This document shows positions 28,803 to 36,976 of a stretch of 64,000 nucleotides of DNA, piece after piece. The notes under the pieces were generated by a model. That model had not been told where the DNA came from, made no database searches, and was given only the letters and a program-made list of their open reading frames with translations. The stretch is from positions 186,001 to 250,000 of the forward strand of contig NZ_VLIY01000003.1 of assembly GCF_007489285.1 (NCBI RefSeq), in the 5' to 3' direction. This DNA is from Skermania sp. ID1734. Its GTDB lineage: Bacteria; Actinomycetota; Actinomycetes; Mycobacteriales; Mycobacteriaceae. Within the stretch, counting starts at the first letter, position 1. Every line of letters begins with the position of its first letter. The translations under genes and the position numbers were made by a program.

Positions 28803-29706
28803 TCACCACCTCGTACAGGGCCTGCTGGATTCGGTACATGCGGGCGTCTACGGCGGCGCGGCCGCGGAGTCGTGGAACGCGCCCGGCGCGGTGCCGCTGC
28901 TCGCCGACGACTCCTTCGAACTGTGTTTCCCGGTCCAGTTCGGTGCGACGGTCGCCATCGACCCGCGTGCCGATGACCAGGTTGCGGTGCGCTGGGCGAA
29001 CAAGCTTGCCGAATTCCAGCAGGTGTCGCTCGACGAGTTGACCGTTGGCGCCGCGCCGACCGCGCCGCACGCAGTCGTCGCCGCATTGCGGGAGCGGGGG
29101 TGCGGGCTCGGCGGGGTGGCCATCACCGTGCACACCGATGTGCCGCACGACGTCGGCGCAGCGGCCGCGGTGGCGATCGGCAGTGCCACGGCGCTAGCGG
29201 TGCGCTCCGTGTATGCGCTGGAGGTCGCCGACGATGACCTCGTGGAGTTGGTCGCGGGCGCACTGCAGGTGTTCGGTGTCGCCGAAGCGACTCTCGGTAT
29301 GGTCGGGGCGTCGATGCTGGGCAGCAGCGATCGCGCGGTCGTCCATGACCGCCGGTGCGGATCCTTAACGTTCGCGCCGTTCGACCCCGATTCGGCCAGG
29401 CAGCGAATTCTTGTCGTGGACACCGAGATTCGTGGTTCCCGTACCGGTCCGGGCGTCGAACAAGACGTCGCCGTTGCCGCCGCGATCGGCGCCGGCGCTC
29501 TGGGGGCCCGCGCGATAAGCGACGGTCTGGGCGCCCCGGTCGTTGCCCTCGTTCCCATCGAACGTGTGCGGCCGGTGCGAGCGGCGGTGAACCGGGAGTT
29601 TCTCGCTCGCAACTGGCGACAGCCCCGCTTTCTGACCACCGCGCAGGTTCGCACGGCACAACGGACTTCGCACGAGAGGGGGAGCAGTGCAGCGGTTGCC
29701 CGGTAG
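28795..29706 (+). CDS. GHMP (galactokinase-like) kinase homologue with degenerate active-site motifs
   Basis: A 303-residue protein whose pattern follows galactokinases. NAPGAVPLLADDSFEL stands at the family's NAPGRVNLIGEH position. VHTDVPHDVGAAAAVAIGSATAL replaces the phosphate-binding PxGxGLSSSAA. GVAEATLGMVGASMLGSSDRAVVHD corresponds to the GIMDQ/substrate-Asp region. The Gly-Leu-Ser-Ser-Ser ATP loop and the Arg/Glu of the substrate signature are missing, so kinase activity is doubtful. It overlaps the upstream glycosyltransferase by eight bases and the downstream methyltransferase by 20. It could be a sugar-binding partner of the glycosyltransferases or a kinase with unusual chemistry. 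The family call rests on motif order only. Confidence 0.6.
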   Translation: MDDHHLVQGLLDSVHAGVYGGAAAESWNAPGAVPLLADDSFELCFPVQFGATVAIDPRADDQVAVRWANKLAEFQQVSLDELTVGAAPTAPHAVVAALRERGCGLGGVAITVHTDVPHDVGAAAAVAIGSATALAVRSVYALEVADDDLVELVAGALQVFGVAEATLGMVGASMLGSSDRAVVHDRRCGSLTFAPFDPDSARQRILVVDTEIRGSRTGPGVEQDVAVAAAIGAGALGARAISDGLGAPVVALVPIERVRPVRAAVNREFLARNWRQPRFLTTAQVRTAQRTSHERGSSAAVAR

Positions 29707-31531
29707 GTCGACACTCGGCTGGCTCGCGGCCGTGACCGCGGCGGGAATCACGGTGAACGGGCTGCGGCTGCGCCGGCGCGCCGCAGCGTTGGCGACACTC
29801 GTGCCCACGCAGCGTCCGGTCGATCCCGAGCACCGGTTTCTGGTGGCATCCGGTGTGCGTCTCGACGACGACACCGCAAGGGCGGCAAGTGCATTCGCGA
29901 GTGATAACGATCTTTCGGTGCTCGACCTGGTGCCTGCCGACCTGCCCTTCGACAATGCCCTGGACCTGTTGCGCGGGGTGGACCCGGCGGCGTATCGCGA
30001 TGGGCGGTTCGCGGCGGGGCGCGGCGCCTGCCATGCGGTGCTCGCGCATACCGACGTGTTGCAGCGGGCGGGGATCGCGGTGCACGACGATCTTGATCCC
30101 GCAGAACTCGCGCGAATCACCGTGCAACTCAAGCTGTTCGCCGCCGACTCCACCGATCTGGCAGTGGCCCCGGGGTTGCGCGCACGTGCCGACGACACCG
30201 CGACCCGACTCGCGTTGCGGGCCGCCGCGGCGGCTCAGGCCGGTACCGACGCGTTGCTGGTGGCCGGACCGCCGGTTGTGCACGCGGCGCTGGCGGCGGC
30301 CACCGTTGCGGCGCAGCCCGCCGCTGCCGCCGGGGTAGCGGCGCTGGCCGCGCAGCCCGCGCTGGTCTTCGCCGGATCGCCGCTGCGCCCGCGCGACCTG
30401 ACGGCCGCGAGCATGGTCGCAAGAGCGTGGCGACGCCCGCGCGATTGGTTGCGGGCCCAGCAGGCCACGCCGCCCGCGGAAAAGCCTGAGCAGGATCCGC
30501 AAGTTCGGGCCCGCTACGCCGCCGACCTGACCGACGGTCTGGCGCGGTTCAGTCAGGAGCGCTCCGCCACGTGCCCATGGTGTGGCTCAGCCGAATTGAC
30601 CTCCCGCGTGGTCAGTCCCGATCACCTGCAGGGTAAGCCGGGCAACTTCACGCTGGACCGGTGCGACTCCTGCGGCCACACCTTCCAAAACCCGCGACTC
30701 AACGACGCGGGCCTCGAGTTCTACTACCGCGACTTCTATGACGGCCTCGGCGCCGGACCGATGCAGTTGGCTTTCGCCTTCGGCGGCACCAGCTATCGCG
30801 ACCGGGCGCGGTTCGTCGCCCGCCACACCCAGCCGGCCACCTGGCTCGATGTGGGCACCGGTCTCGGGTCGTTCGGCCTCGCCGCGCAGGAAGTGTTGCC
30901 ACATACGCACTTCGACGGCCTCGACCGCAGCGACAACGTGGTCGAAGGGCAACGGCGGGGCTGGTTGCGCCGGGGAATCCAAGCCAGCTTCACCGACGTC
31001 GCCGATGAAATATCGGGCCGTTATGACGTGGTGAGTATGCACCACTACCTCGAGCACACCACCGAGCCGCTCGCCGAATTGGATGCCGCCGCAAAGATTT
31101 TGAAAGCGGGCGGGTACCTGTCCATCGAGGTTCCCGACCCCGAGTCGCGCTTCGCCGACGCGCTCGGGCAGTGGTGGATGCCGTGGCTGCAACCGCAACA
31201 CCTGCACATGATTCCAGCCGGGAATCTCGTGGCGGCGCTCGCGGACCGCGGACTGACCACGGTGGAAGTGCAGCGGGCCCCGGCGAACCAGTCCGGTGAT
31301 CTGGCGATGGCCGTGCTGCTGGCGTTCCTTCGCTTTGCCCGCGACCCGAACCTGCCCTGGCTGCCCGAACGCGACGACCCCACGCATATCCCGCGACTAC
31401 TGGTCGGCGGTGCGGTGGCGGCCCCGCTCGGTGCCGCGGCGTTCACGGCGGACAAAGCGTTCGACTGGTATCTGCGCCGCACCGACGGGGTGGGCAACGC
31501 CTACCGGGTTCTGGCGCGCAAGGACGCATGA
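29687..31531 (+). CDS. Large methyltransferase: unknown N-terminal domain, zinc ribbon, class I SAM domain (copy 1)
   Basis: A 614-residue protein. Residues 1-270 form an unrecognised domain containing hydrophobic Ala-rich stretches that could associate with membrane, a conserved LDLVPADLP segment and LVFAGSPLRPRDL. A four-Cys zinc ribbon follows (CPWCGS ... CDSCGH, about 298-330). Next comes a class I SAM methyltransferase with WLDVGTGLGSFG, a YDVVSMHHYLEHT motif IV region and LSIEVPDPESRF. The last 90 residues are again hydrophobic. GTG at 29687 is preceded by a purine-rich GAGAGGGGGAG. It is a paralogue of 34001-35830 along its whole length. It may methylate a sugar or lipid hydroxyl of the operon's product at the membrane (inference). 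Confidence 0.75.
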   Translation: MQRLPGRSTLGWLAAVTAAGITVNGLRLRRRAAALATLVPTQRPVDPEHRFLVASGVRLDDDTARAASAFASDNDLSVLDLVPADLPFDNALDLLRGVDPAAYRDGRFAAGRGACHAVLAHTDVLQRAGIAVHDDLDPAELARITVQLKLFAADSTDLAVAPGLRARADDTATRLALRAAAAAQAGTDALLVAGPPVVHAALAAATVAAQPAAAAGVAALAAQPALVFAGSPLRPRDLTAASMVARAWRRPRDWLRAQQATPPAEKPEQDPQVRARYAADLTDGLARFSQERSATCPWCGSAELTSRVVSPDHLQGKPGNFTLDRCDSCGHTFQNPRLNDAGLEFYYRDFYDGLGAGPMQLAFAFGGTSYRDRARFVARHTQPATWLDVGTGLGSFGLAAQEVLPHTHFDGLDRSDNVVEGQRRGWLRRGIQASFTDVADEISGRYDVVSMHHYLEHTTEPLAELDAAAKILKAGGYLSIEVPDPESRFADALGQWWMPWLQPQHLHMIPAGNLVAALADRGLTTVEVQRAPANQSGDLAMAVLLAFLRFARDPNLPWLPERDDPTHIPRLLVGGAVAAPLGAAAFTADKAFDWYLRRTDGVGNAYRVLARKDA

Positions 31532-31542
31532 AAGGGACGGCG

Positions 31543-32823
31543 ATGAGCGGTCATCTGGTGTTGCTGGCCTACGGGACGCAGGGCGACATCGACCCGTACC
31601 TGGTGCTCGGTCGGGAATTGCATGCGCGCGGTCACCACGTCCGGGTGGTCACGCCCGACCGCTACGCCGGTGCCGTCGAGCGGGCAGGTCTCGAGCAGTG
31701 GTCCTTCGGTCTCGACGTCGAATCGCTGCTCGTGCAAGCGGACTGGCAGACCTGGAAACAGGGCGGTCGGCAGCAGCAGGCCGACGGCACCAAGGAGTTT
31801 CTGCGCTATGTACTCGCGGACATGCCGGAGCGTCTGGGCGAGATCGATGCCGCCTGTGCCGGTGCCGCAGCGATTCTCAGCCCGTCCTGGGGCGGCATGA
31901 GCCATTTCGGCGCCGACAGCCGCGGCATCCCGGCCGCGTTCTTGCAGTTACAGCCGTGGGAGCCGAGCGCCACCTATCCCAACTTGATGCTGTCGCCGGA
32001 CAGGTCGCTGCCCGGCCCGCTGAACCGGGCCACGCATCGAGTTGCCGCGCAAGCGCATTGGCATCTGATTCGCAAGCACATCAACGACTGGCGACACGAG
32101 CGCTACGGCCTCGAGCCGCTGCCGTGGCGGTATTCGCGGAGTGGGTCGGCGCCGGTGCTGTGCGGATTCAGCAGGCACATCGTCACCCCTAGCCCGGATT
32201 GGGGCAGCAATGTTGCGGTGACCGGGAACTGGTTCGACGATGACGAGCCGAAGTGGACGCCGCCGCAGGCGTTGACCGACTACCTGGCCGCCGGCGCCAC
32301 CCCGATTTTCGTCGGGTTCGGCAGCTGGCTTCCGGCGAACGCCGCCGGCCTCTACGAGTTGGTGGTCGATGCCGCCCGGCAGGCTGGTGTCCGGGCCGTC
32401 GTGCAGGTGGACCCCGAGACGGCCGCAGACCCGCACACGTTCGGTGACGACATCTACGCCATCGGGTTTGTGCCGTACCGCTGGATGTTCGAGCGCGTGG
32501 CCGCGGTCGTGCATCACGGCGGGGCCGGTACCACGGCACTCGCGGTGCGCGCGGGCGTCCCCAATGTCGTGTGCCCCTTCTTCGCGGACCAGAACTTTTG
32601 GGCGAGCCGGGTGGCGGCTATTCACGCCGGGCCGAAACCGATTCCGGTACAAAAACTCACGGCTGACAGGCTGGCCGAGGCGGTCCGAACCGCGGTCAGC
32701 GACAAGACCATATCTGCCACCGTCGCCGGACTCGGCGCCGCGATGCGGGAAGAACGGGGAGCGGCCGTGGCCGGTGACGTGCTCGACGAGTGGTTGCGCA
32801 GCGAATGCGGGGTGCTCGAGTGA
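31543..32823 (+). CDS. Glycosyltransferase, GT1 family (sterol/GPL rhamnosyltransferase-like)
   Basis: A 426-residue GT-B enzyme that differs from its two neighbours. It resembles the Gtf/UGT80 group: start HLVLLAYGTQGDIDPYLVLGREL, FVGFGSWLP, VPYRWMFERVAAVVHHGGAGTT and AGVPNVVCPFFADQNFW. Related mycobacterial enzymes decorate glycopeptidolipids, and others glycosylate sterols. The ATG at 31543 is favoured because AAAGGGA lies at the right distance. An earlier in-frame ATG (31528, in an ATGA overlap with the previous stop) is also possible. It ends in a four-base overlap with the next glycosyltransferase. Confidence 0.85.
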   Translation: MSGHLVLLAYGTQGDIDPYLVLGRELHARGHHVRVVTPDRYAGAVERAGLEQWSFGLDVESLLVQADWQTWKQGGRQQQADGTKEFLRYVLADMPERLGEIDAACAGAAAILSPSWGGMSHFGADSRGIPAAFLQLQPWEPSATYPNLMLSPDRSLPGPLNRATHRVAAQAHWHLIRKHINDWRHERYGLEPLPWRYSRSGSAPVLCGFSRHIVTPSPDWGSNVAVTGNWFDDDEPKWTPPQALTDYLAAGATPIFVGFGSWLPANAAGLYELVVDAARQAGVRAVVQVDPETAADPHTFGDDIYAIGFVPYRWMFERVAAVVHHGGAGTTALAVRAGVPNVVCPFFADQNFWASRVAAIHAGPKPIPVQKLTADRLAEAVRTAVSDKTISATVAGLGAAMREERGAAVAGDVLDEWLRSECGVLE

Positions 32824-34004
32824 CGCGCATTCTGTTCGTCGTCCCACCGCTCGCGGCGCACGTGCACCCAACAGTCGCGGTCGCGCTCGAACTGCGCGAT
32901 CGGGGGCATGACGTCGCCTGGGTCGGGCATACGGAGCTGATCGCGCCGATGCTGCCGGCGGATGCCGAGATCATCGAAGTGTGCGGGGATGAGCGCCAGC
33001 GCAACGACTTTCGTGAGTGGTTCGACCACCTCGAGGCACGCCGGGAGAAGATGCGCGGCGCGGCCGCGTTCCGGTTCCTGTGGGAGGAGTTCCTGCTCCC
33101 GCTTTCGGTATCGATGTTCGACGGCATCGACCGCGCGGTCACCGGGTTCCGGCCCGACATTCTGGCGGTAGATCAGCACACGCTTGCCGGGGCCATCGTC
33201 GCCCGCAAGCGCGGGATCCCCTGGGCCACAATGGCAATCATGTCGGCGGAGATCGTCGATCCGCTGCCGCCGAAGCTGCAGGACTGGGTGCGAAGTTCGC
33301 AGCGTGACCTGTGTGCGCAGCTCGGCGAGAACCCAGACGACTACGCCGGGATCGCGGACCTACGATTTTCCCCCGACCTTGTCATCGCTTTCACCACTCC
33401 CGCACTGGTCGGTCCGGTCGATGACTACCCGTCGCACTATCGGTTCGTCGGTCCCTGTCTGCACGCCCGTGGCGGTGAATTCGATTGGGCGTGGCTGGAT
33501 CCGCAGCGGCGACATGTGCTGATCACGCTGGGGACGGTGAGCTCGGTGATCGGCACCAACTTTTTGCGCACGGCCGTTGCGGCCGTCGGCGAGATGGCCG
33601 CGGACACCCAAGCGATTCTCATCGACCCGAACGAGGTCGTGGAGTCTGTTCCACCAAACGTGCTGCGCGTCGCTTGGGTGCCCTACCTCGAGTTGCTGCC
33701 CACGCTCGACGCCGTGGTCTGCCACGCCGGTCACACCACCAGCTGCGAGGCGTTGGCCAATGCGGTTCCGCTGGTGATGGCGCCGATTCGCGACGACCAG
33801 CCGGTGACCGCCTGGCAGGTCGAAACGGCCGGCGCGGGAGTGCGCGTGAAGTTCGGCCGGGCCCGCCCGGCCGACATCCGGGACGCGCTCGACCGGGTCC
33901 TCGACGATGCAGCTTTCCGGGAGGCCGCTGGTCGCATTCGTGACTCGTTTACCGCCGCCGGGGGCGCCCGCGCCGCGGCCGACTACGTGGAGAAGCTGAC
34001 GTGA
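32820..34004 (+). CDS. Glycosyltransferase, GT1 family, copy 2 of the macrolide/UGT-type pair
   Basis: A 394-residue GT-B enzyme paralogous to the one at 27612-28802: ILFVVPPLAAHVHPTVAVAL at the start, LITLGTVSS, VCHAGHTTSCEALANAVPLVMAP and DDQP in the donor domain. The GTG start overlaps the preceding stop (GTGA) and its own stop overlaps the next GTG. The pairing of this gene with methyltransferase copy 2 mirrors the pairing of glycosyltransferase copy 1 with methyltransferase copy 1. This suggests duplication of a glycosyltransferase-methyltransferase unit to add or modify two sugars. Confidence 0.86.
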   Translation: MTRILFVVPPLAAHVHPTVAVALELRDRGHDVAWVGHTELIAPMLPADAEIIEVCGDERQRNDFREWFDHLEARREKMRGAAAFRFLWEEFLLPLSVSMFDGIDRAVTGFRPDILAVDQHTLAGAIVARKRGIPWATMAIMSAEIVDPLPPKLQDWVRSSQRDLCAQLGENPDDYAGIADLRFSPDLVIAFTTPALVGPVDDYPSHYRFVGPCLHARGGEFDWAWLDPQRRHVLITLGTVSSVIGTNFLRTAVAAVGEMAADTQAILIDPNEVVESVPPNVLRVAWVPYLELLPTLDAVVCHAGHTTSCEALANAVPLVMAPIRDDQPVTAWQVETAGAGVRVKFGRARPADIRDALDRVLDDAAFREAAGRIRDSFTAAGGARAAADYVEKLT

Positions 34005-35830
34005 AGCGCTCAGGAAGGGCAATTCCGGCGCTGATGGCGGCCGGACTGGTTGTCAATGGGGTGATCAAGCGACGCCGCGTTCGCGCGCTGCCGAGAGTCG
34101 CTGCCGGTGCGCCCGGTGTCCGCCCGGACGATGTCCGCGTCGTGACCGTCGACGGCGTCGTGCTCGACGCGGAGACCGTGGAGGCCGCGCGCGCCCGATT
34201 GGCCGACGCGAGCCTGGCCGTGCTCGACCTCGTTCCAGGGGACCTGCCGACCGGGCCAGCGCTGCGTCTGTTCGGCGGGCTGAATCCGAAAACCTATCGA
34301 CAGCAACGGCTCGCGGCGGCGCAGAGTCCATGCCAGGCAACGCTTGTGGTCAAGGACACCCATGACCGGCTGGGTGTCAGCGACACCGACTGCCTGTCGG
34401 CGGCGGAGATGGCGCGCTTTGCGTTGGATGCGAAACGGTGCGCTGCCGGAAGTGCCGACGCTGCGCTGGCGCCCGGCCTGCGCTCGGTGACTTTCGACGC
34501 CGCCACCGAGCGCGTGATGTGGGAATCGATGGGTTTCAAGGTGCCCATCGTGCTCGCTGCGCCGATGCTGCGGCACCTGCTGCTCGCGGCCGGACTTGCG
34601 GTCAACCCGGTCTGGGGTGCCGTGGCGCTCGCGGCCTATCTCGGGCAGCCCTATCTGGTGTTCGCCGGCACGCAACTGCGACCGCGGGACCTGCACCGGG
34701 CATCAGCGACACGACTGTTCAACGAGCCGCGAAACTGGTTGCGCGCGTTGCGCGGTGACGAGCGGTCGCGGGCAGTGGCCGCTGAGCGCGCCGATCGCGT
34801 CGGGCAGGCTCGGGAACAGTACCGACGTGAAATCGCCGAAGGCGTCGAACGTTTCCTGGAGCCGCGGCGACCCGACTGTCCGTGGTGCGGAAGTTCCGCG
34901 CTGACCGACCACGTGCGCAGTCCGGACATGAACCGCGGGAAGCCGGGCATGTTCGTCCTCGACCGGTGCGCGGACTGTGGGCACATCTTCCAGAATCCAC
35001 GGCTGACGCTCGCTGGCCTGGAGTTCTATTACCGCGACGCCTACGACGGCCTCGGCGAATCCACCAGCGAGTTCACGAAAGCGCTTGCCGGGCCGGCCTA
35101 CACGGCGCGCGCCGAGTTTGTTGGACGACACACGACGCCGGGGAGTTGGCTCGATGTCGGCCTCGGCCATGGGCATTTCTGCACGGTGGCCAAGGGCATA
35201 TGGCCGGAGGCGAGGATCGACGGGCTCGACATGAGCGCCAACGTGGACGAGGCTGCCCGGCGCGGCTGGATCGATACCGGCTACCGCGGACAGTTCTGCG
35301 AGCTGAGCGAGGAACTAGCCGGGCGATACGACGTGGTCAGCATGCAGCATTATCTCGAGCACACGCTCGATCCCAAAGCGGAAATCCGTGCCGCGGCACA
35401 GGTTCTCACGGTGGGTGGCTACCTGCTGATCGAAGTCCCCGACCCCGAGTGGCTGCTCGCGCGACCGCTGGGCAGGTACTGGCTCGGGTGGAGCCAGCCC
35501 GAACACCTGCACATGATCCCGATCGAGAATCTCAAAACCGCGTTGCGGCAATCGGGATTTGCCATTGTGGATGAGCAGCGCGGCCGGTCCCACGTCCCGA
35601 TCGAACTGTCGACCGCGGCGATATACCTGACCAAGAATGCGGCGCCGAACCTGTCGGCCTGGTCACCGCGGGAGCCGTCGCGATTGCGCCGAATCGGCCT
35701 GGCCGCAACCTGGCTCGCTGGCGCACCGGTAATTGCCGCAGGCGCGATCGGTGACGCACTGCTGATGCCGGTGACCCGCGAGACCGATCGCGGCTCGGCG
35801 TATCGCCTGCTCGCCCGATTGGACGGCTGA
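34001..35830 (+). CDS. Large methyltransferase: unknown N-terminal domain, zinc ribbon, class I SAM domain (copy 2)
   Basis: A 609-residue paralogue of 29687-31531. The N-terminal 270 residues share LDLVPGDLPTGPALRLF, the LAPGLRS region and LVFAGTQLRPRDL. The zinc ribbon is CPWCGS ... CADCGH. The SAM domain has WLDVGLGHGHFC, YDVVSMQHYLEHT and LIEVPDPEWLLA. The C-terminal 60 residues are hydrophobic (AATWLAGAPVIAAGAIGDALL) and could be a membrane anchor. It is the last gene of the operon. Its stop lies two bases from the stop of the convergent O-methyltransferase gene. Confidence 0.75.
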   Translation: MKRSGRAIPALMAAGLVVNGVIKRRRVRALPRVAAGAPGVRPDDVRVVTVDGVVLDAETVEAARARLADASLAVLDLVPGDLPTGPALRLFGGLNPKTYRQQRLAAAQSPCQATLVVKDTHDRLGVSDTDCLSAAEMARFALDAKRCAAGSADAALAPGLRSVTFDAATERVMWESMGFKVPIVLAAPMLRHLLLAAGLAVNPVWGAVALAAYLGQPYLVFAGTQLRPRDLHRASATRLFNEPRNWLRALRGDERSRAVAAERADRVGQAREQYRREIAEGVERFLEPRRPDCPWCGSSALTDHVRSPDMNRGKPGMFVLDRCADCGHIFQNPRLTLAGLEFYYRDAYDGLGESTSEFTKALAGPAYTARAEFVGRHTTPGSWLDVGLGHGHFCTVAKGIWPEARIDGLDMSANVDEAARRGWIDTGYRGQFCELSEELAGRYDVVSMQHYLEHTLDPKAEIRAAAQVLTVGGYLLIEVPDPEWLLARPLGRYWLGWSQPEHLHMIPIENLKTALRQSGFAIVDEQRGRSHVPIELSTAAIYLTKNAAPNLSAWSPREPSRLRRIGLAATWLAGAPVIAAGAIGDALLMPVTRETDRGSAYRLLARLDG

Positions 35831-35832
35831 CG

Positions 35833-36966
35833 TCAGGCCGGCTTGGCCTCGATGACGCAGATGGGACCTGCGGTCGGCACTATGCGCGCCAGCTCGAATC
35901 CCGCTTCGGCCAGGAAGTCGCGGAATTCCTGCGCTGTCCGTTCGCGGCCGCCGAGGCTGAGCAGCATTTCCAGGTCTACGAGTTTGCCGAAATGCGGCTC
36001 GTCACCCTCCGGGAGCACGAACTCGATCAGAAGCAGGGTGGCGCCGGTCGGCATGGCCGCGCGGACCGTCCGCAGGATCGCCAGCGCTTCGTCGTGCGGC
36101 CAGTCGTGAATGATGTGTTTGAGCAGATAGGCGTCCCCACCGCTGGGTACTCGCTCGAAGAACGAGCCGGATTCGACGGCGCAGCGTTGCGCCACACCCT
36201 GTTCCGCGAGCACCTCGGCTGCTGCTTCGACGACGTGCGGCTGGTCGAAGAGGATGCCCCGCGACTGGGGTGTCTGTTGCAGAATGGCGGCCAGTAACCG
36301 GCCGCGGCCGCCGCCGACGTCGACGATGGTATCGAAACGCGTGAAATCGTAGGCCGCACAGATTGGTACGGTCGACAGTTCGGAAAGGCTGGTCATCGCC
36401 TCGTCGAAAATTGCCCCGAATTCCGGCTTGTGACTGAGGAATTCGAAAAATGGCATGCCGCGGATCTCGCGAACGCTTGGGTCGCCGGTTCGCACGGAGT
36501 CGGTCAGGTGCGCCCAGTGCTCCCAATGCTCAGGTGATCCCACGAACAAGGCGAAGCCCCGCATCGACGCGTCGGCGTCGGACCGCAGCGCGTCCGCGAG
36601 TGCGTTGAGGCGATAGCGTCCGCTCGAGTCGCGGGCAAAAATGCCTTTGCTGACCAGGAGACGCAGCAGGCGCTGGACGCCGTCCGGGTCGGCACCGACC
36701 TTGTCGGCGATCTCGGTTGCCGTCAAGGGTCCATCGGCCAGGGCGCCCGCGATGTCGAGTTTCGCGGCCGCATAGATCGCTTGGGTGGCCCAACATTGAT
36801 TGATCATCTCGAGCAGCGCGACCGGCGGTGGCACCATCCTGCGGTGCAGGGCGGACACTCCCGATCGCACCACGTCCAGCACGTGTACCACCCGCGCGGG
36901 CGGTACCTTGGGGGCGGCAATCTTCAACATCGGCCAAGCATAGGTGCGCGACGACAAAACGGACAT
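35833..36966 (-). CDS. SAM-dependent O-methyltransferase (family 2, dimerisation domain plus catalytic domain)
   Basis: A 377-residue protein. Residues about 40-140 form the winged-helix dimerisation domain (LLEMINQCWATQAIYAAAKLDIAGAL, IADKVGADPDGVQRLLRLL). The catalytic domain has VDVGGGRGRLLAAILQ for SAM, FDQPHV, and the family's LLKHIIHDWPHDEA with the catalytic-base His. This group methylates hydroxyls on aromatic or polyketide substrates. The start is uncertain. The ATG at 36966 follows GGAGG almost directly; the ATG at 36930 begins MLKIAAPKV but has no obvious ribosome site. It converges on the lipid-synthase operon and may tailor its product. Confidence 0.82.
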   Translation of the reverse strand: MSVLSSRTYAWPMLKIAAPKVPPARVVHVLDVVRSGVSALHRRMVPPPVALLEMINQCWATQAIYAAAKLDIAGALADGPLTATEIADKVGADPDGVQRLLRLLVSKGIFARDSSGRYRLNALADALRSDADASMRGFALFVGSPEHWEHWAHLTDSVRTGDPSVREIRGMPFFEFLSHKPEFGAIFDEAMTSLSELSTVPICAAYDFTRFDTIVDVGGGRGRLLAAILQQTPQSRGILFDQPHVVEAAAEVLAEQGVAQRCAVESGSFFERVPSGGDAYLLKHIIHDWPHDEALAILRTVRAAMPTGATLLLIEFVLPEGDEPHFGKLVDLEMLLSLGGRERTAQEFRDFLAEAGFELARIVPTAGPICVIEAKPA

Positions 36967-36976
36967 ACCTCCGCCA

